A DNA stretch of 64,000 bases from Bolinopsis microptera (GCF_026151205.1 NC_087077.1:6906483-6970482); one strand, 5' to 3'. Positions 47,619 through 58,197 are shown, counted from the first letter of the stretch. Notes: a model not told the origin generated them from the sequence alone. Program-made: numbers and translations.

Positions 47619-48640
47619 GCTGTGGATTTATGTAACCCTTGAAAGATGGTTGAGATTGTCATTTCTTGATGTTGAACTGTTGAACTATAATTACTGTATG
47701 TCGTATGATTCAAAATTTTGAACAACGTCAGTAATTTAAAGATAGCATTATTCTAATTGAATACCAGTTACCGTTATAAACAGCACTCAGAGTTAATTTA
47801 TGACTAAATTATTGTCGTTAATTTCAATAAATAATTGTGTTTGTTTTTTCTACCATGACTGTCCAACTGCTCGAACAGAAACAAGTTAAAACAGTTGCGC
47901 AAAACAAGGCTGTCTGATTCGGTGACTTTAGTTTCCTGCAGAGTAAGAGCGCAAATGTCGACATTGTACTTTTCACAGTCTAATCCTAGTAACCCACGTT
48001 TACTATGTATGTTGGCTGCCATCTTGCTGAACACCGAGCCCACGGTTGTTGAACGTGGCGAAGCTGATCATTAATGTACTGGTTATTGATACAAATGATT
48101 TTTTCTTTGGGTTAAATATGTTGGAGTTGGCGTCACCACCGTCTCCACCGCTGACATTACTCGAACGGACCATCTAAAAATTAATTTCTACAAATAATTG
48201 TGTTTGTTTTTTAAACCATATACGGGTGAGGAGAGGAGGTTCAGATGGCCTGATTCCATTCATTAAGATCTTCAGTGATCATGTCAGGATCATTAGCATC
48301 AAATTAAATCAATAATCTCTAACAAAAAATAAAATGTCTCAATGCAGAGCACCCCTTCAAATATTAAAAACGATAGTCTTGCATTTAGAAATGACCTTAA
48401 TGAAATTACAACACAAACATATTATATATAATCGGTATCGATGGGACTAAATAATTATGTGGCGCTGCTGGAAAAATGTTATCAGGGAGCCTTTTGATTA
48501 CCCGGATACATTTTTGTTCAATTATGCTTAATCGATTAGTGTGTGTTTATGGCCATTTTATTTTGAAAGTTTTCATTAAATAATAGACTGTTTGTTAGTT
48601 CCAATATTAGCTCGACTTTAGTTTAAATTATTGTTATACT
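47619..48640. other. Spacer containing a LINE endonuclease relic
   Basis: Apart from the relic at 47860-48043 the stretch is AT-rich and non-coding. Confidence 0.4.
47860..48043 (-). pseudogene. Relic of a LINE apurinic-type endonuclease
   Basis: The minus strand reads KRGLLGLDCEKYNVDICAL, then QETKVTESDSL. This is the start of the APE-type endonuclease domain of non-LTR retrotransposons (the DICALQETK box, here with one extra residue). Only about 60 codons remain. Confidence 0.6.
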
Positions 48641-48659
48641 GTTTCGCTGCAGTCGAGGA

Positions 48660-49890
48660 ATGCGTTCTCTGGTGACATTCGCTGCAATACTTGTTGCTGT
48701 AACAGCAGACTCCAGTAAGAAAACATTTTAAATTTCTAGAGTTAGAAGTATAACTTAATTGTGATAATATTCGTCAAGGTCCTCCTCAGTGCGTCCTTCA
48801 ACGGGGTCTAAATATTTCCAGGAATCTGGGAGAAACACCGCGGAAAAGTTTTAAGGGGTAAATACAGTTCTGGAGTGTCCGAGTACAACTATCTAGAAGA
48901 AGCACAGATTGAGTGTATGATGCGATCTGGTTAGTTTAAATCTGCATGTAGAAAATTACTTTAATTTGCAGTTCAACAAATACTGATGTAATTGAGGTCA
49001 GAAATGAGGGACAAACTTGATAATCATGTCAAAGAACAACTTTTTATTATCTTTGATCAATTTGATCCTCGCCAATGATACTGTACGTTTTATTTCTTAT
49101 AATGTTGATCCTTTGTCTACATCTGTTTCACCAGATTGTGGTGGTATCACCTACATCAAGTCCTCTCAAAAGTACTCTCTGAGAAGCGGTGTCAACCTCG
49201 TGGACGCTCCCAAGGGCAAGAAAGCAACCTCCTGGCTCCTCATGATACCGATCCGTGAAACAGGTACAGAATGCACTTCACCTTCATGAAATTGTATGTA
49301 CAGTTTCAGCTTTCTTTCATCTGAGATCTTTAGACTTAAAATAGCTGATTCCATTTAAAAATACATGGCTGTTGGAGTGAAATATAGATACAGCTAATAC
49401 TATAATAGATCATGAGTACACTATTTGATTAATGCACTGTTTAGAATAAAGTGTTATCAATTAATATCGCGATTCTTCCAACACACTTCTTATTTTCCAG
49501 AATTTGAGACAGATTTAGCGGAAGGCAGGGTTATGTCATGCTCTGGAAAGGAGATAAACGAAATGGGTTGTTCTTGTCTCGCGGATCTCTACAATGTAAA
49601 TGGATGCGCTTCAAACCTTAGCTATGGTACATGATGCTAAATGCAAATCATAATATAATATATTATATCTAATATGTTTCACAATTCACGGCCACATCAT
49701 ACCTTTTTCATTGCACATATTAGTTTGAAAGGTGTCTCCAAATTATTATAATATTATAACAACTTAATTTTCAGATACTGGCAGTTGTGCCACGTACAAC
49801 CACCATTGTAAGCATCTAAAGGACGGGAAGAAGAAGGAGAAGACTTGTTGCAGAGCTATCATGTGCTACATCAATAAACACGGATGCTAA
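48660..49890 (+). CDS. Secreted CGGITY-domain plus C10 protein, cluster gene 5
   Basis: Five exons: 48660-48714, 48822-48929, 49135-49263, 49501-49626 and 49775-49890, all introns phase 1; 177 aa. Signal peptide MRSLVTFAAILVAVTADS. Exons 2-3 encode a module with YLEEAQIECMMRSGDCGGIT, YSLRSGVNLVDAPKGKKATS, then WLLMI. It has two cysteines, and the CGGITY ... YSLR ... SW pattern resembles a small domain seen in various secreted invertebrate proteins and may be PAN/apple-related; that link is tentative. Exons 4-5 encode C10 (SCSGKEINEMGCSCLADLYN; SCATYNHHC; CCRAIMC). Function unknown. Confidence 0.75.
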
Positions 49891-50779
49891 GTGCAGCTGT
49901 TAAACATGGATTGATGTAGTCTTAAAAACCTTGAAACATGATTGAAAAATTATTGAGACAGAGATTGATTGATGTTAACTATTGTATTTTAACTACTACT
50001 GCATTTTAAGAAACATCATTACTTTGAAGATGGCTTTTTATCTGAGTGGACACCAGTTACCAACAAACTGCAGTGAATCTGAATCAAATTATAGACATTT
50101 CAATAAATAATTGAGTTCGTTTTAAACTATTTTCACAATTAAATACATTTATTGAGGACGTTACAGAAGGAATTAATTTAATGTAGTTGGAGGAGTCCTA
50201 ACTCTCCTCACGTCCGAGAATGGCGTTTCTCTTGTATCAAATATGAAGGTACGAGTGGGGAAAGGAAGCTCTGATGGCCCGGTGCCATTCACCAAGATCA
50301 TCATGCCCGGATCATTGGCAACAAATTCAATCAACAATCTCTAACATAAGATACACTTTTAAGTTTTAGGTTTTAATCCAGACCACCCCTTCAAATTATA
50401 ATATCATCATCAAAAGTCCTGCAGTTCCGTTGAAAAGGACCTCAATCAAATTACGAAAATTGTATTAATTTGATTTGTTGATTTTCTCTGATCAGATCAG
50501 TACTGATGAGACTAAATAACTGTACGCCGCTGTTAGAAAAATATTATTAGGGAGCCTTTCGTTTACCCAGATATATTTTGGAGAGCTCCTTCGAAACCAT
50601 GTTATTCGTTCTAAACTATGTTTTGATCGATTAGTATTTGTTTAATGTTGATGGCCATTGCATCTTTGAAAGTTTCAAAAGTTGATCAATGATCAAATAA
50701 ATTATAGACTTATTTCCAATCTAAACGTCACTATGTTTAGATCATTGTATTTGTTATACTGTTTCGGAACAGTCAAGGA
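49891..50779. other. Spacer
   Basis: Contains CAATAAAT at about 50100, a likely polyadenylation signal of cluster gene 5. The 3' flank and the following upstream region repeat, in diverged form, those of cluster gene 4 (for example TCAGTGATC/ATCATGCCCGGATC AT near 48280 and 50300). The genes were therefore duplicated with their flanks. Confidence 0.5.
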
Positions 50780-51855
50780 ATGTGGTCTCTAGTTACTTTC
50801 ACCGCAATACTTGTTGCTGTAACTGCAGACTCTGGTAAGTAACCAAGCATCTCTAGAGTCAGAACTTAATTGTTATCATATATGTGAAGATCTTCGTCCG
50901 TGCGTCCTTCAACAGGGTGTAAATATTTTCAGGAATCTGGGAGAAACACCGCGGGAAATATCTGAGGGGTAGATATAGTTCCAGAGTTTCTGAGTACGAC
51001 GATTTAGAACAAGCACAGATTGAGTGTATCATGCGTTCTGGTTAGTAAACATCTGAACTTCCGTAAATAACTCTCATATAAAGTTTTACAAATTATAAAC
51101 CGTACGTTTTATTTGTACATATTATTAAAGTTGATCCCTTCACTTCATCTGTTTCACCAGATTGTGGTGGCATCACCTACATCAAGTCCTCCCAAATTTA
51201 CTCTCTGAGAAATGGTGCCAACCTCGTGGACGCTCCCAAGGGCAAGAAAGCAATCTCATGGGTTCTCAAGATAAGGTCCCTAGAACCACCTATAATAATA
51301 ATTGACGAGAAAAGTCCAGAGAGAAGTACAGAATGCAATTTACTTCGATAATATTTCATGGAGCGTCTGATGCTTACCACATTGCTGTTGAAATACCGGA
51401 ATAAAATAAGATAGATAAAAGTGCTCATTAATAAATGTTGCTTTTAGAATAGTGTTGAAATTGTAATTTTTACGAAACGACATCTTATTTTCAAGAACTT
51501 GAAGAGGATATCTTCATCGGCGTAGACAAGTTTTCAACATGTTCTGGGGCGGAGATAAACGAACTGGATTGCTCGTGTCTTGCGGATCTCTACGATATAA
51601 GAGAATGCAGTTCAAGCCTTAGCTACAGTAAATGACGCAAATGGATACAGATTTTGAATTGATACTCAGGTCCATCTTATCTTTCTGATCAACTTTAAAT
51701 ATTTCTATGAAGCATCAAATCTGACAATTTAATTTTCAGATACCGGCAGTTGTGTCACGTACAACCACCACTGTAAGCAGCTAAAGGACGGGAAGAAGAA
51801 GGAGAAGACTTGTTGCAGAGCTATCATGTGCTACATCAATAAATACAACTGCTAA
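50780..51855 (+). CDS. Secreted CGGITY-domain plus C10 protein, cluster gene 6
   Basis: Exons 50780-50834, 50933-51040, 51161-51325, 51496-51627 and 51740-51855, phase-1 introns, 191 aa. The architecture matches cluster gene 5: signal peptide MWSLVTFTAILVAVTADS, a CGGITY module (LEQAQIECIMRSGDCGGITY, YSLRNGANLVDAPKGKK), then C10 (TCSGAEINELDCSCLADLYD; SCVTYNHHC; CCRAIMC). The third exon is longer than in gene 5 by an insertion that adds an EPPIIIIDEKSPER stretch but keeps the donor GTACAG in frame. The frame also runs on through that donor to a stop, so intron retention would truncate the protein before C10. The exon-4 acceptor is TTTTCAAG, slightly unusual. Confidence 0.72.
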
Positions 51856-52857
51856 GTGCAGTCTTTTAACCTGTAAACTATAAAGTATATTATATGGATT
51901 TGGACCTTTACTTGAAATCTGAGTGAGACTGTTCTTTTTTGATATTAAACTTCATTATATAACTCAACTGTCGTTGAGATTAAAAACCATGATTTACCTT
52001 TTGAGGTCACCAAAAATGTCATTATTTAGTTTTTGTTTCTTACAGAACCAGGCTACATTTTTACTTAGACATTATATCAGTTAATTTGTTGTATATATTT
52101 CTTTTTAGAATCCACATTCCACTTGCAAGACGTAACTTTTGCCAGACAGAAAATTGACTGTATCAGATTGCATTAGATTCAGTAATGAATAGATAATTTC
52201 TTCTAAAAGACTTCCTTAATAATTTGTTGTTGAATTTTGTTAAAATGAGCTGAATTAAATTAAATTTAGAATTGTATCGCAAGGTAGGGTAAAGGGTGTG
52301 GTGAACCATATCAGTAATAACTAAATTATGATACAAGAGACGTTCTTTAATTCAAGTCATTGGTGAGAAAATTCAATATTGGACATTGTTAAATGATGCC
52401 GCCAGCATAAATGCTTAAGAACTTAAATAATAATATGGGAATCGATAGCCTAAAAGTCGCGCTGAAATCACTCATTGAAACATGATTTTAGACAAATTAC
52501 TTCGAGGGACTAATTTCCACAGAGTCTGTAGTTAAGCTGCTTTTAGTCTTCGAATTTTAAAACTTGAAACTTGAACGTGTTTTTCAGCTTTAGCGTATTT
52601 ATTAATTTGTTTTGGTCAGATTATTTTACACACTACAGTAATGTAGCTTAATGCAATAATTGTAGGGGTGTTTAATGCCAATTTCGAAATTTAAATTTTT
52701 AGGCAATTGTAACCAGTGAACAAATTCTCAGCATACTTTAAGAAATGTTCGTTAATGATGCTGAGATTATTTTCGCCATCGGTGTTAAATTGTTAAAGCA
52801 TTCTTTGATTTTTCGCTATGGCAACGCCTTATATTCTCAAAGTCTATAGTTTCAGAA
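51856..52857. other. Spacer
   Basis: AT-rich, no coding signal or clear repeat. Confidence 0.4.
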
Positions 52858-53607
52858 ATGCAAATGCGTTCTCTGATCACGTTGGCTGCAATACTTGTTG
52901 TCGTAACTTCTAGTAAGTATGGAATTCGAATTTAAATTTCCTTATCTAAAGATAAGAAACATAGTTGCTCTGTTGAAAAATGTTCCACTCGTCCTATGAT
53001 TGGTCCAGAAGATGTCCAGTAATAACAGTGATGGTCAATGATCAAAATCGCTGCATTCCTTGCGATATTAACTACATAATATCAATATTTATTTTCAGTT
53101 GAACCTAGTTATGTTGAAACTATTATGGAAAGTGTGTATTATGATGAACCTATTATGGAAACTGTGAATAATGATGAACCTATTCTGGAAAGTGTGGAAG
53201 CAGATATACTGCAAACATGTTCAGGAGCGGAGTATAACGAAATGGATTGCTCTTGTCTTGCAAGTGCTTACAACCTGAGAGAATGTCCTGAACGCCTTAA
53301 CTGTAAGTATAATTTGTTTGTTTCCTACACACGCCAAATCTTATTTTGGCATGTACCCAAGATTAGTTAAATTTAGATCGATTAATAATCATGGAATTTG
53401 ATAATGCAACAAATTATTTAATTTACTTATTTTATCAGCTTAGAAAGCACTGCTGATATCCGGAAAATCGTACAAAAAACCCCTTCAGATTCGGGTAGTT
53501 GTGCTACATACAGTCATCACTGTAAAAGGCTGACGGGCGGAAAAAGGGAGAAGAAGACTTGCTGCAAGGCTATCATGTGCTACAGAGAAGCAAGAAGCTG
53601 CTACTGA
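52858..53607 (+). CDS. Secreted acidic-prodomain plus C10 protein, cluster gene 7
   Basis: Exons 52858-52912, 53099-53302 and 53489-53607, phase-1 introns, 125 aa. The ATG at 52858 is followed by a second in-frame ATG at 52864; either could start the signal peptide (MRSLITLAAILVVVTS). Exon 2 begins with an acidic repeat (DEPIMETVNN, DEPILESV; a 36-bp unit about 2.5 times), then the first C10 half (TCSGAEYNEMDCSCLASAYN). Exon 3 gives SCATYSHHC, KTCCKAIMC and a final SCY. The acidic stretch before a Lys/Arg-rich cysteine domain resembles the charge-balancing propieces of many antimicrobial or venom peptides; that is inference. No dibasic cleavage site is obvious at the junction. Confidence 0.75.
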
Positions 53608-54441
53608 TCTGTACTTGAAGTTTCAACTGCATGTCTAGGATAAAACTGTGCGAACTTTGAAATCTGATTGAGACTGTTATTTTTTCATGGTGAAGTAAAT
53701 TATGACTTTACTTATTGAGAACAGTAAAAATTTCATTATTTAGTTTTTTCCTTAACACTTTTTGTTTTCTTTTGTCATAGTAAGTAGGGTGAATAACAGT
53801 TAAATTCGGCACTCTTTTGCAACGTAGATAAGAGGGCGTGCCTAATAATAATCCGATAACTAATTTAATGCTACATGATCATGAGGCGTTCTTGAACTGA
53901 AATTGGCAGGAAAATATTTAATGTTGTCAAATTTCATGCTGTCACGCCCACGCCCCACGAAAATGCTTGGTCATTTAAACATGAAATTTGATAGCCAAAA
54001 GTAACAATGAATTCCTCATCAAAAGAGGCTACTAAGGCTATTATTTGAAGTGTGTGTATTTGAGCTGCCTTCATTTGTCCAATTCGTATTTAGTTTAATC
54101 ACGAATTTGAAGATTTAATCGCGTATTACAATTGTACGGTAAAAGTCATTAAAGATTATTTCACATACACGCACGAATTTAATTTGCTTGATATGTGAGT
54201 TTTAAGTGCCATTAACGTAATTGGATTACTTAAGTCAATTGTTAAAATTGTCGGAATACTTTTCGAAGTGTTTCTTGATGATGCTCATTGCTCAGTTCTG
54301 GATTCTGCAATATAGATGGCGAGAATACTTTTGCCATCGAAATACCGCTATGTAAACGGGAGTGTTAGTGCTCCCTATGACAATTTAATGTTTAATTCCT
54401 GTTTAATTCCTGTTAAGGGTTCTCTTAGCTCGGGAATACAG

Positions 54442-55217
54442 ATGCGTTCATTGATCACGCTGGTTGCAATCCTTGTTGCTATAACCTCTAGTAAGTACAG
54501 TAGTTCCATAATGACATTCCATGATTATGGAACTTATGTTATTTTGTAATCCTCTTTACACATCTCTGTTTTCTAGTTATGGATTAGATGGCGTGGGACG
54601 TGGGTGGGTATCTGCTTCTGATTGATCATCATTATAGTTCAAATCATTAGTGTATCTCTATCATATACTAAAAAATATTAATATTTTTACTCAGTTTCAG
54701 AGGCTAAGGAATTAAGTTATCAAACATATGATTCAAGTCTTGAACTAAAAGTTGAGGAATTTGCAGTTAATGAGGATATGAATGTGAAAGTAAAGGAGGG
54801 TATACTACAAACATGTTCGGGAGTGGAGTATAACCAAATGACTTGCTCTTGTCTTGCAAATGCCTACAACCTGAGAGAATGTCCTGATCGCCTTAACTGT
54901 AAATATAATTTCATTGTTTCTTTTACGCGTCACATTTTATTTGGCATGTTCCCAAGGTTTGTAAATTTTAAATTGATTTAATAAAAGTATGGAATTTATG
55001 CGTACAGAATACATATTTTCATATATTTATGGTCTAACTTACTGATTTGTTCACCTTAGTTACTGTTGATATAATTCATCATACGAAATGGATTTCAGAT
55101 TCGGGTGGTTGTGCTACATACAGTCATCACTGTAAAAGGCTGACGGGCGGAAAAAGGGAGAAGAAGACTTGCTGCAAGGCTATCATGTGCTACAGAGAAG
55201 CACGGAACTGCTACTGA
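54442..55217 (+). CDS. Secreted acidic-prodomain plus C10 protein, cluster gene 8
   Basis: Exons 54442-54490, 54695-54898 and 55099-55217, phase-1 introns, 123 aa. Two in-frame acceptors six bases apart (after 54694 and after 54700) could both be used. Signal peptide MRSLITLVAILVAITS. Exon 2 starts with an acidic spacer (SSLELKVEEFAVNED) before the first half of C10 (TCSGVEYNQMTCSCLANAYN). Exon 3 has GCATYSHHC, TCCKAIMC and NCY. The upstream in-frame ATG at 54316 would put a non-signal stretch in front of the signal peptide, so I chose 54442. A silent or near-silent copy follows 1.6 kb downstream. Confidence 0.75.
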
Positions 55218-56051
55218 TCTGTACTTGAAGTTTCAACTGCATGTCTAGGATAAAACTGTGCGAACTTTGAAATCTGATTGAGACTGTTATTTTTTCATGG
55301 TGAAGTAAATTATGACTTTACTTATTGAGAACAGTAAAAATTTCATTATTTGGTTTTTTCCTTAACACTTTTTGTTTTCTTTTGTCATAGTAAGTAGGGT
55401 GAATAACAGTTAAATTCGGCACTCTTTTGCAACGTAGATAAGAGGGCGTGCCTAATAATAATCCGATAACTAATTTAATGCTACATGATCATGAGGCGTT
55501 CTTGAACTGAAATTGGCAGGAAAATATTTAATGTTGTCAAATTTCATGCTGTCACGCCCACGCCCCACGAAAATGCTTGGTCATTTAAACATGAAATTTG
55601 ATAGCCAAAAGTAACAATGAATTCCTCATCAAAAGAGGCTACTAAGGCTATTATTTGAAGTGTGTGTATTTGAGCTGCCTTCATTTGTCCAATTCGTATT
55701 TAGTTTAATCACGAATTTGAAGATTTAATCGCGTATTACAAATGTACGGTAAAAGTCATTAAAGATTATTTCACATACACGCACGAATTTAATTTGCTTG
55801 ATATGTGAGTCTTAAGTGCCATTAACGTAATTGGATTACTTAAGTCAATTGTTAAAATTGTCGGAATACTTTTCGAAGTGTTACTTGATGATACTCATTG
55901 CTCAGTTCTGGATTCTGCAATATAGATGGCGAGAATATTTTTGCCATCGAAATACCGCTATGTAAACGGGAGTGTTAGTGCTCCCTATGACAATTTAATG
56001 TTTAATTCCTGTTTAATTCCTGTTTAGGGTTCTCTTAGCTCGGGAATACAG

Positions 56052-57515
56052 ATGCGTTCATTGATCACGCTGGTTGCAATCCTTGTTGCTATAACCTCTA
56101 GTAAGTACAGTAGTTCCATAATGACATTATGGAACTAATGTTATTTTGTAATCCTCTTTACACATCTCTGTTTTCTAGTTATGGATTAGATGGCGTGGGA
56201 CGTGGGTGGGTATCTGCTTCTAATTGATCATCATTATAGTACAAATCATTAGTGTATCTCTATCATATACTAAAAAATATTAATATTTTTACTCAGTTTC
56301 AGAGGCTAAGGAATTACGTTATCAAACATATGATTCAAGTCTTGAACTAAAAGTTGAGGAATTTGCAGTTAATGAGGATATCATGAATGTGAAAGTAAAG
56401 GAGGGTATACTACAAACATGTTCGGGAGTGGAGTATAACCAAATGACTTGCTCTTGTCTTGCAAATGCCTACAACCTGAGAGAATGTCCTGATCGCCTTA
56501 ACTGTAAATATAATTTCATTGTTTCTTTTACGCGTCACATTTTATTTGGCATGTTCCCAAGGTTTGTAAATTTTAAATTGATTTAATAAAAGTATGGAAT
56601 TTATGCGTGTACTTGTACTTGATTAGGTCTCCTCAATCATTCGAGTGGCCTGCACCAATGAACTCCCGTTTGTGACGTATCATCTCCCTCCAAAGTTTGC
56701 GGTCACTAGCCATCTCGCTCGCTCCTTCTAGGTCTATGTCAGTGTTTCCTGTAAACGCTGCAGCATCTTCCAGCAAACATTTCCTCCAGTTCTTTCTTGG
56801 ACGGCCCCTAGATCTTCTCCCATGGGCAGGGGTCCAGTTAAGCAGGTACTTAGGAAGCCTAGTGTCTGGCATTCTGGTGACATGGCCAAACCAACGCAGG
56901 CGGTTTGCTCCTATGTACGTCTCTACTGGATTTATCTTTGCACGCTCCAGCACTTCAGTGTTTCTAACCCGATCGAGCCATCTTATCCTAAGTATTCTCC
57001 TCAAGCAACGCTGATGGAACACCTCAAAGCGATGTAGCTGCTTTTTGGTTGTGTTCCAAACCTCACTACCATATAACAATATTGTCAAAACCGCTGCCTT
57101 ATAAATCCTGATCTTTGTATAAGACTGGATGTTGCGGTTTTTCCATATATTACTCAGTTGATTGAAGGCTCCGGAAGCTTTCTGAATCCTAGCTGACAAC
57201 TCACGGTCGATAGTACCGTCGCTGGAAATAATTGTACCTAAGTACGTAAAATCACTAACTTGCTGCACTGGCGTGTCTTCAACAGTGATGTTCAGATGCG
57301 TACAGAATACATATTTTCATATATTTATGGTCTAACTTACTGATTTGTTCACCTTAGAGACTGTTGATATAATTCATCATACGAAATGGATTTCAGATTC
57401 GGGTAGTTGTGCTACATACAGTCATCACTGTAAAAGGCTGACGGGCGGAAAAAGGGAGAAGAAGACTTGCTGCAAGGCTATCATGTGCTTCAGAGAAGCA
57501 AGAAGCTGCTACTGA
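56052..57515 (+). CDS. Secreted acidic-prodomain plus C10 protein, cluster gene 9
   Basis: Exons 56052-56100, 56297-56503 and 57397-57515, phase-1 introns, 124 aa. It is a copy of cluster gene 8. The signal peptide is identical; the spacer differs by Ser to Arg (early exon 2) and an added Ile codon before MNVKVKEG. Exon 3 matches gene 7 except Tyr to Phe after the CC-x4-C motif. Its second intron has grown to 0.9 kb through a LINE insertion, but splice sites are unchanged, so the gene is probably still functional. CAATAAA at about 57619 is a likely polyadenylation signal. Confidence 0.75.
56609..57295 (-). mobile_element. 5'-truncated LINE with target-site duplication, in intron 2 of cluster gene 9
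   Basis: The duplicate copy at 54997 gives the empty site, so both ends are exact. ATGCGT (56603-56608 and 57296-57301) is the target duplication. On the minus strand the insert is open from its 5' end: VQQVSDFTYLGTIISSDGTI, KAAVLTILLYGSEVWN, RLRWFGHVTRMPDTRLPKY and GRPRKNWRKCL, the standard tail of RTE/CR1-like reverse transcriptases. Its 3' end is a short AAGTAC repeat, as in RTE and CR1 types. It postdates the 1.61-kb duplication. The frame is undamaged apart from 5' truncation, so it is young. Confidence 0.9.
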
Positions 57516-58098
57516 TCTGTACTTGTAGTTAGAACAGTTTGTAAACTGTACATTACTTTAGGTTACAGTACCTACTCTTCGATTAATTGAGTAATTAATC
57601 GAATTAATTGTACAACTTCAATAAATCAACAGAAAATTAAGTTTTTTGTTTTATTAATGTTTATTGAATCATCAAAGATATTTTTTCTGACTTTCAATCA
57701 AATCTAAAAGCGACTGATCTGGCCTTCATAATAGCAGCAGAAAAATTACGGATCTAATATGAGATGGCTACAACTCTGTATTTAGGCGGCGAAAGTCGGG
57801 GGATGAACCGATAGCCTTATATGGTATAAACTGAGTATTCTATAGTCTGGGAGGGATTGTTCTGTGAATATAACATCTCGGTATGAGATTTAGACGGTGT
57901 AGTGTCTTACTGTAAGCGAATACTAGTATTCTATTATAGTGCTATAATATGCTATTATTCACTAGATACACTATACATGTTAATTGTTAAAGTATTCTCT
58001 GATGCGGAGTGTTATTATGAGCAGCACCATTCGTCTAAATATATTATATATATCTGATTCCTCACATAGCTCAACTTTATAACAAACAATGGACGTAC
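57516..58098. other. Spacer between cluster gene 9 and the upstream transporter exon
   Basis: AT-rich non-coding DNA. Right end of the giant transporter intron. Confidence 0.5.
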
Positions 58099-58197
58099 CT
58101 ACTGTCCAAAAGAGCTCCATGCCCAGCATGGCAGATGAGCGGTGTTTCATAGGAACTATCTCGGTAAAGTACACCACTGACACCCCGTAGTTGGCAC
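58099..58197 (-). CDS. SVOP/SV2-like transporter, upstream internal exon
   Basis: A 99-bp exon between an acceptor (TTTTTTCAG, minus strand) and a donor (GTACGT). It encodes GANYGVSVVYFTEIVPMKHR and AMLGMELFWTVG in phase 1. In SVOP the same stretch (TEFLPMK ... FW-I-G followed by VFE) runs directly into the sequence encoded by the exon at 32202, whose phase also fits. These are therefore consecutive exons of one gene, 25.9 kb apart. Upstream exons for the first five or so membrane helices were not found between 58198 and 64000, so the gene probably extends beyond the right edge. Confidence 0.85.

Larger units (their letters stand above)
53489..57396. repeat. 1.61-kb tandem duplication (two units)
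   Basis: Unit 1 (53489-55098) and unit 2 (55099-57396, enlarged by a LINE insertion at 56609-57295) are nearly identical, with matching points exactly 1610 bp apart up to the insertion. Each unit runs from the last exon of one C10 gene through the first two exons of the next. The breakpoints therefore lie within introns, and whole chimeric genes were made by unequal crossing-over. Confidence 0.95.

Noticed and set aside
54316-54490. Longer N-terminus for cluster gene 8 from an upstream in-frame ATG
   Set aside because: It would bury the signal peptide, and no other cluster gene has such an extension; the copy 1.6 kb downstream has a stop in that stretch.
34351-57515. C10 domain as a phospholipase A2 or three-finger (Ly6) protein because of CC-x4-CY
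   Set aside because: The catalytic His-Asp of phospholipase A2 does not follow the CC, and the N-terminal cysteine pattern of three-finger proteins is missing; a C-x-C pair sits where neither family has one.
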